From: Nemertoderma westbladi
Lineage: Eukaryota > Xenacoelomorpha > Nemertodermatida > Nemertodermatidae
Length of the DNA: 64,000 bases
Reading direction: 5' to 3'
Assembly: GCA_032718475.1 (NCBI GenBank)
Contig: JAUCBJ010004573.1
Location: forward strand, 1 to 64,000
The notes under the pieces were generated by a model. That model was given only the letters and a program-made list of their open reading frames with translations, did no database searches and had not been told where the DNA came from. Positions within the stretch are counted from its first letter, which is position 1. Every line of letters starts with the position of its first letter. Positions 58,401 to 64,000 of the stretch are shown piece by piece. A program made the translations under genes and the position numbers.

Positions 58401-60600
58401 GTTATTGTATACGGAATATCCATACAACTGTGAAAGTGAAAGTTAGTTATTGTATACGGAATAGCCATACAACTGTGAAAGTGAAAGTTAGTTATTGTAT
58501 ACGGAATAGCCATACAACTGTGAAAGTGAAAGTTAGTTATTGTATACGGAATAGCCATACAACTGTGAAAGTGAAAGTTAGTTATTGTATACGGAATAGC
58601 CATACAACTGTGAAAGTGAAAGTTAGTTATTGTATACGGAATAGCCATACAACTGTGAAAGTGAAAGTTAGTTATTGTATACGGAATAGCCATACAACTG
58701 TGAAAGTGAAAGTTAGTTATTGCATACGGAATAGCCATACAACCTTGAAAGTGAAAGTTAGTTATTGCATACGGAATAGCCATACAACTGTGAAAGTGAA
58801 AGTTAGTTATTGTATACGGAATATCCATACAACTGTGAAAGTGAAAGTTAGTTATTGTATACGGAATAGCCATACAACTGTGAAAGTGAAAGTTAGTTAT
58901 TGTATACGGAATAGCCATACAACTGTGAAAGTGAAAGTTAGTTATTGTATACGGAATAGCCATACAACTGTGAAAGTGAAAGTTAGTTATTGCATACGGA
59001 ATAGCGATGCAACTGTGAAAGAGAAAAATAGTTATTGTATACGGAATAGCCATACAACTCGGAAAGTGAAAGTTAGTTATTGCATACGGAATAGCGATGC
59101 AACTGTGAAAGAGAAAAATAGTTATTGTATACGGAATAGCCAAACAACTGTGAAAGTGAAAGTTAGTTATTGTATACGGAATATCCATACAACTGTGAAA
59201 GTGAAAGTTAGTTATTGCATACGGAATAGCCATACAACTCGGAAAGTGAAAGTTAGTTATTGTATACGGAATATCCATACAACTGTGAAAGTGAAAGTTA
59301 GTTATTGTATACGGAATATCCATACAACTGTGAAAGTGAAAGTTAGTTATTGTATACGGAATAGCCATACAACTGTGAAAGTGAAAGTTAGTTATTGCAT
59401 ACGGAATAGCCATACAACTCGGAAAGTGAAAGTTAGTTATTGCATACGGAATAGCGATGCAACTGTGAAAGAGAAAAATAGTTATTGTATACGGAATAGC
59501 CAAACAACTGTGAAAGTGAAAGTTAGTTATTGTATACGGAATATCCATACAACTGTGAAAGTGAAAGTTAGTTATTGTATACGGAATAGCCATACAACTG
59601 TGAAAGTGAAAGTTAGTTATTGTATACGGAATAGCCATACAACTGTGAAAGTGAAAGTTAGTTATTGCATACGGAATAGCGATGCAACTGTGAAAGAGAA
59701 AAATAGTTATTGTATACGGAATAGCCATACAACTCGGAAAGTGAAAGTTAGTTATTGCATACGGAATAGCGATGCAACTGTGAAAGTGAAAGTTAGTTAT
59801 TGCATACGGAATAGCCATACAACTGTGAAAGAGAAAAATAGTTATTGCATACGGAATAGCCATACAACTGTGAAAGAGAAAAATAGTTATTGTATACGGA
59901 ATAGCGATGCAACTGTGAAAGAGAAAAATAGTTATTGTATACGGAATAGCCATACAACTGTGAAAGTGAAAGTTAGTTATTGCATACGGAATAGCCATAC
60001 AACTGTGAAAGTGAAAGTTAGTTATTGCATACGGAATAGCCATACAACTGTGAAAGTGAAAGTTAGTTATTGCATACGGAATAGCCATACAACTCGGAAA
60101 GTGAAAGTTAGTTATTGCATACGGAATAGCGATGCAACTGTGAAAGAGAAAAATAGTTATTGTATACGGAATAGCCATACAACCTTGAAAGTGAAAGTTA
60201 GTTATTGCATACGGAATAGCCATACAACTGTGAAAGTGAAAGTTAGTTATTGCATACGGAATAGCCATACAACTCTAAAAGTGAAAGTTAGTTATTGCAT
60301 ACGGAATAGCCATACAACTGTGAAAGTGAAAGTTAGTTATTGCATACGGAATAGCCATACAACTCTAAAAGTGAAAGTTAGTTATTGCATACGGAATAGC
60401 CATACAACTGTGAAAGTGAAAGTTAGTTATTGCATACGGAATAGCCATACAACCTTGAAAGTGAAAGTTAGTTATTGCATACGGAATATCCATACAACTG
60501 TGAAAGTGAAAGTTAGTTATTGTATACGGAATAGCCATACAACTGTGAAAGTGAAAGTTAGTTATTGTATACGGAATAGCCATACAACTGTGAAAGTGAA

Positions 60601-61390
60601 AGTTAGTTATTGCATACGGAATAGCGATGCAACTGTGAAAGTGAAAGTTAGTTATTGCATACGGAATAGCCATACAACTCGGAAAGTGAAAGTTAGTTAT
60701 TGCATACGGAATAGCGATGCAACTGTGAAAGAGAAAAATAGTTATTGTATACGGAATAGCCATACAACTGTGAAAGTGAAAGTTAGTTATTGCATACGGA
60801 ATAGCCATACAACTGTGAAAGTGAAAGTTAGTTATTGTATACGGAATAGCCATACAACTGTGAAAGTGAAAGTTAGTTATTGCATACGGAATAGCGATGC
60901 AACTGTGAAAGTGAAAGTTAGTTATTGCATACGGAATAGCCATACAACTCGGAAAGTGAAAGTTAGTTATTGCATACGGAATAGCGATGCAACTGTGAAA
61001 GAGAAAAATAGTTATTGTATACGGAATAGCCATACAACTGTGAAAGTGAAAGTTAGTTATTGCATACGGAATAGCCATACAACTGTGAAAGTGAAAGTTA
61101 GTTATTGTATACGGAATAGCCATACAACTGTGAAAGTGAAAGTTAGTTATTGCATACGGAATAGCGATGCAACTGTGAAAGTGAAAGTTAGTTATTGCAT
61201 ACGGAATAGCCATACAACTCGGAAAGTGAAAGTTAGTTATTGCATACGGAATAGCGATGCAACTGTGAAAGAGAAAAATAGTTATTGTATACGGAATAGC
61301 CATACAACTGTGAAAGTGAAAGTTAGTTATTGCATACGGAATAGCCATACAACTCGGAAAGTGAAAGTTAGTTATTGCATACGGAATAGC
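60601..61390 (+). repeat. 270-bp (6-unit) higher-order repeat in satellite B
   Basis: The succession GCGATGC, CTCGGAAAG, GCGATGC + GAGAAAAAT, then canonical units repeats at about 60615, 60885 and 61155. A shortened copy follows near 61340. Confidence 0.85.
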
Positions 61391-64000
61391 GATGCAACTG
61401 TGAAAGAGAAAAATAGTTATTGTATACGGAATAGCCATACAACTGTGAAAGTGAAAGTTAGTTATTGCATACGGAATAGCCATACATACAACTGTGAAAG
61501 AGAAAGTTAGTTATTGTATACGGAATAGCCATACAACTGTGAAAGTGAAAGTTAGTTATTGCATACGGAATAGCCATACAACTGTGAAAGTGAAAGTTAG
61601 TTATTGCATACGGAATAGCCATACAACTCGGAAAGTGAAAGTTAGTTATTGTATACGGAATAGCTATACAACTGTGAAAGTGAAAGTTAGTTATTGTATA
61701 CGGAATAGCCATACAACTGTGAAAGTGAAAGTTAGTTATTGCATACGGAATAGCGATGCAACTGTGAAAGAGAAAAATAGTTATTGTATACGGAATAGCC
61801 ATACAACTGTGAAAGTGAAAGTTAGTTATTGCATACGGAATAGCCATACAACTCGGAAAGTGAAAGTTAGTTATTGTATACGGAATAGCTATACAACTGT
61901 GAAAGTGAAAGTTAGTTATTGTATACGGAATAGCGATGCAACTGTGAAAGAGAAAAATAGTTATTGTATACGGAATAGCCATACAACTGTGAAAGTGAAA
62001 AATAGTTATTGCATACGGAATAGCCATACAACTGTGAAAGTGAAAGTTAGTTATTGCATACGGAATAGCGATGCAACTGTGAAAGAGAAAAATAGTTATT
62101 GTATACGGAATAGCCAAACAACTGTGAAAGTGAAAGTTAGTTATTGCATACGGAATAGCGATGCAACTGTGAAAGTGAAAGTTAGTTATTGCATACGGAA
62201 TAGCCATACAACTGTGAAAGTGAAAGTTAGTTATTGCATACGGAATAGCCATACAACCTTGAAAGTGAAAGTTAGTTATTGCATACGGAATAGCCATACA
62301 ACTGTGAAAGTGAAAGTTAGTTATTGTATACGGAATAGCCATACAACTGTGAAAGTGAAAGTTAGTTATTGCATACGGAATAGCCATACAACCTTGAAAG
62401 TGAAAGTTAGTTATTGCATACGGAATAGCCATACAACTGTGAAAGTGAAAGTTAGTTATTGTATACGGAATATCCATACAACTGTGAAAGTGAAAGTTAG
62501 TTATTGCATACGGAATAGCCATACAACTGTGAAAGTGAAAGTTAGTTATTGCATACGGAATAGCCATACAACCTTGAAAGTGAAAGTTAGTTATTGCATA
62601 CGGAATAGCGATGCAACTGTGAAAGAGAAAGTTAGTTATTGCATACAGAATAGTCATACAACTGTGAAAGTGAAAGTTAGTTATTGCATACGGAATAGCG
62701 ATGCAACTGTGAAAGAGAAAAATAGTTATTGTATACGGAATAGCCATACAACTGTGAAAGTGAAAGTTAGTTATTGCATACGGAATAGCGATGCAACTGT
62801 GAAAGAGAAAGTTAGTTATTGCATACGGAATAGCCATACAACTGTGAAAGTGAAAGTTAGTTATTGCATACGGAATAGCCATACAACCTTGAAAGTGAAA
62901 GTTAGTTATTGCATACGGAATAGCGATGCAACTGTGAAAGAGAAAGTTAGTTATTGCATACAGAATAGTCATACAACTGTGAAAGTGAAAGTTAGTTATT
63001 GCATACGGAATAGCGATGCAACTGTGAAAGAGAAAGTTAGTTATTGCATACAGAATAGTCATACAACTGTGAAAGTGAAAGTTAGTTATTGCACACGGAA
63101 TAGCCATACAACCTTGAAAGTGAAAGTTAGTTATTGCATACGGAATAGCGATGCAACTGTGAAAGAGAAAGTTAGTTATTGCATACAGAATAGTCATACA
63201 ACTGTGAAAGTGAAAGTTAGTTATTGCACACGGAATAGCCATACAACCTTGAAAGTGAAAGTTAGTTATTGCATACGGAATAGCGATGCAACTGTGAAAG
63301 AGAAAGTTAGTTATTGCATACAGAATAGTCATACAACTGTGAAAGTGAAAGTTAGTTATTGCATACGGAATAGCGATGCAACTGTGAAAGAGAAAGTTAG
63401 TTATTGCATACAGAATAGTCATACAACTGTGAAAGTGAAAGTTAGTTATTGCACACGGAATAGCCATACAACCTTGAAAGTGAAAGTTAGTTATTGCATA
63501 CGGAATAGCGATGCAACTGTGAAAGAGAAAGTTAGTTATTGCATACAGAATAGTCATACAACTGTGAAAGTGAAAGTTAGTTATTGCATACGGAATAGCG
63601 ATGCAACTGTGAAAGAGAAAAATAGTTATTGTATACGGAATAGCCATACAACTGTGAAAGTGAAAGTTAGTTATTGCATACGGAATAGCGATGCAACTGT
63701 GAAAGAGAAAGTTAGTTATTGCATACAGAATAGTCATACAACTGTGAAAGTGAAAGTTAGTTATTGCATACGGAATAGCGATGCAACTGTGAAAGTGAAA
63801 GTTAGTTATTGTATACGGAATAGCGATGCAACTGTGAAAGTGAAAGTTAGTTATTGCATACGGAATAGCCATACAACTGTGAAAGTGAAAGTTAGTTATT
63901 GTATACGGAATAGCGATGCAACTGTGAAAGTGAAAGTTAGTTATTGCATACGGAATAGCCATACAACTGTGAAAGTGAAAGTTAGTTATTGTATACGGAA

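Larger units (their letters stand above)
29801..64000 (+). repeat. Satellite B: 45-bp tandem array, about 750 units, continuing past the window
   Basis: The unit is built from GGAATAGCCATACAACTGTG, AAAGTGAAAGTTAG and TTATTGCATAC. Variation is concentrated at a few sites: GCATAC/GTATAC, GCCATAC/GCGATGC/GCCAAAC/GACATAC/ATCCATAC, ACTGTG/CCTTG/CTCTG/CTCGG, and GTGAAAGTT/GAGAAAAAT/GAGAAGGTT. A 4-bp expansion (CATACATACAAC, 49-bp unit) occurs in clusters at 29.9-39.7 kb, 46.4-48.8 kb and 61.5 kb. The unit is stop-free in one frame on each strand (VSYCIRNSHTTVKVK and MAIPYAITNFHFHSC), so ORFs span every stretch without the 4-bp expansion. The plus frame has no ATG, only GTG starts. I treat these as non-coding. 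Confidence 0.98.

Noticed and set aside
48674-61510. ORFs of about 3,860 and 4,270 codons on opposite strands of satellite B
   Set aside because: They arise from a stop-free 45-bp unit. The plus frame lacks any ATG, both strands are open over the same DNA, and frames break wherever the 4-bp expansion occurs.

Overview
The window comes from a metazoan nuclear genome, most likely a marine invertebrate; the sequence does not resolve the phylum. The evidence is one spliced receptor gene with immunoglobulin, fibronectin III, transmembrane and tyrosine-rich cytoplasmic parts, APE-type LINE elements of two lineages, tRNA-derived sequences and very large satellite arrays. No bacterial-type operon, phage or CRISPR is present. 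About 70 % of the window is satellite DNA.

Layout. 1-2509: a small intronless gene for a C2H2-finger/acidic protein (464-1222), with a recent out-of-frame 284-bp duplication of its 3' end, lies between two TGTGGC/TGTGGT hexamer arrays in opposite orientation. 2510-6629: AT-rich DNA, a palindromic MITE-like remnant and a damaged RTE-like LINE copy (3402-5500, minus). 6630-16448: satellite A, 39/42-bp units with higher-order repeats near 1.3 kb. 16580-29442: two exons of the receptor gene on the minus strand. The exon at 28822-29442 carries Ig + FN3; the terminal exon at 16660-17450 carries the membrane helix and a 227-residue tail. They are separated by an 11.4-kb intron.

That intron holds a nested transposon stack. 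It contains a LINE endonuclease fragment, a 30-bp minisatellite, a MITE-like hairpin and a very large inverted repeat (foldback, 19033-28411) centred near 23131. The foldback's inner arms each carry a tRNA-like pol III sequence, and its centre is a palindromic minisatellite. It was later invaded by a 2.8-kb unidentified segment in the left arm and by a near-complete RTE-like LINE (23338-27616) in the right array. That LINE was in turn hit by a 5'-truncated CR1/L2-like LINE (24343-24847).

29801-64000 (window end): satellite B, 45-bp units, roughly 750 copies, with locally different higher-order organisation. The Ig/FN3 exon has an acceptor site at its 5' edge, so the upstream exons of the receptor gene should lie beyond this array. 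If so, the primary transcript crosses more than 34 kb of satellite. The giant open frames on both strands of satellite B (up to about 4,270 codons) follow from a stop-free unit whose length is a multiple of three; I do not annotate them as genes.
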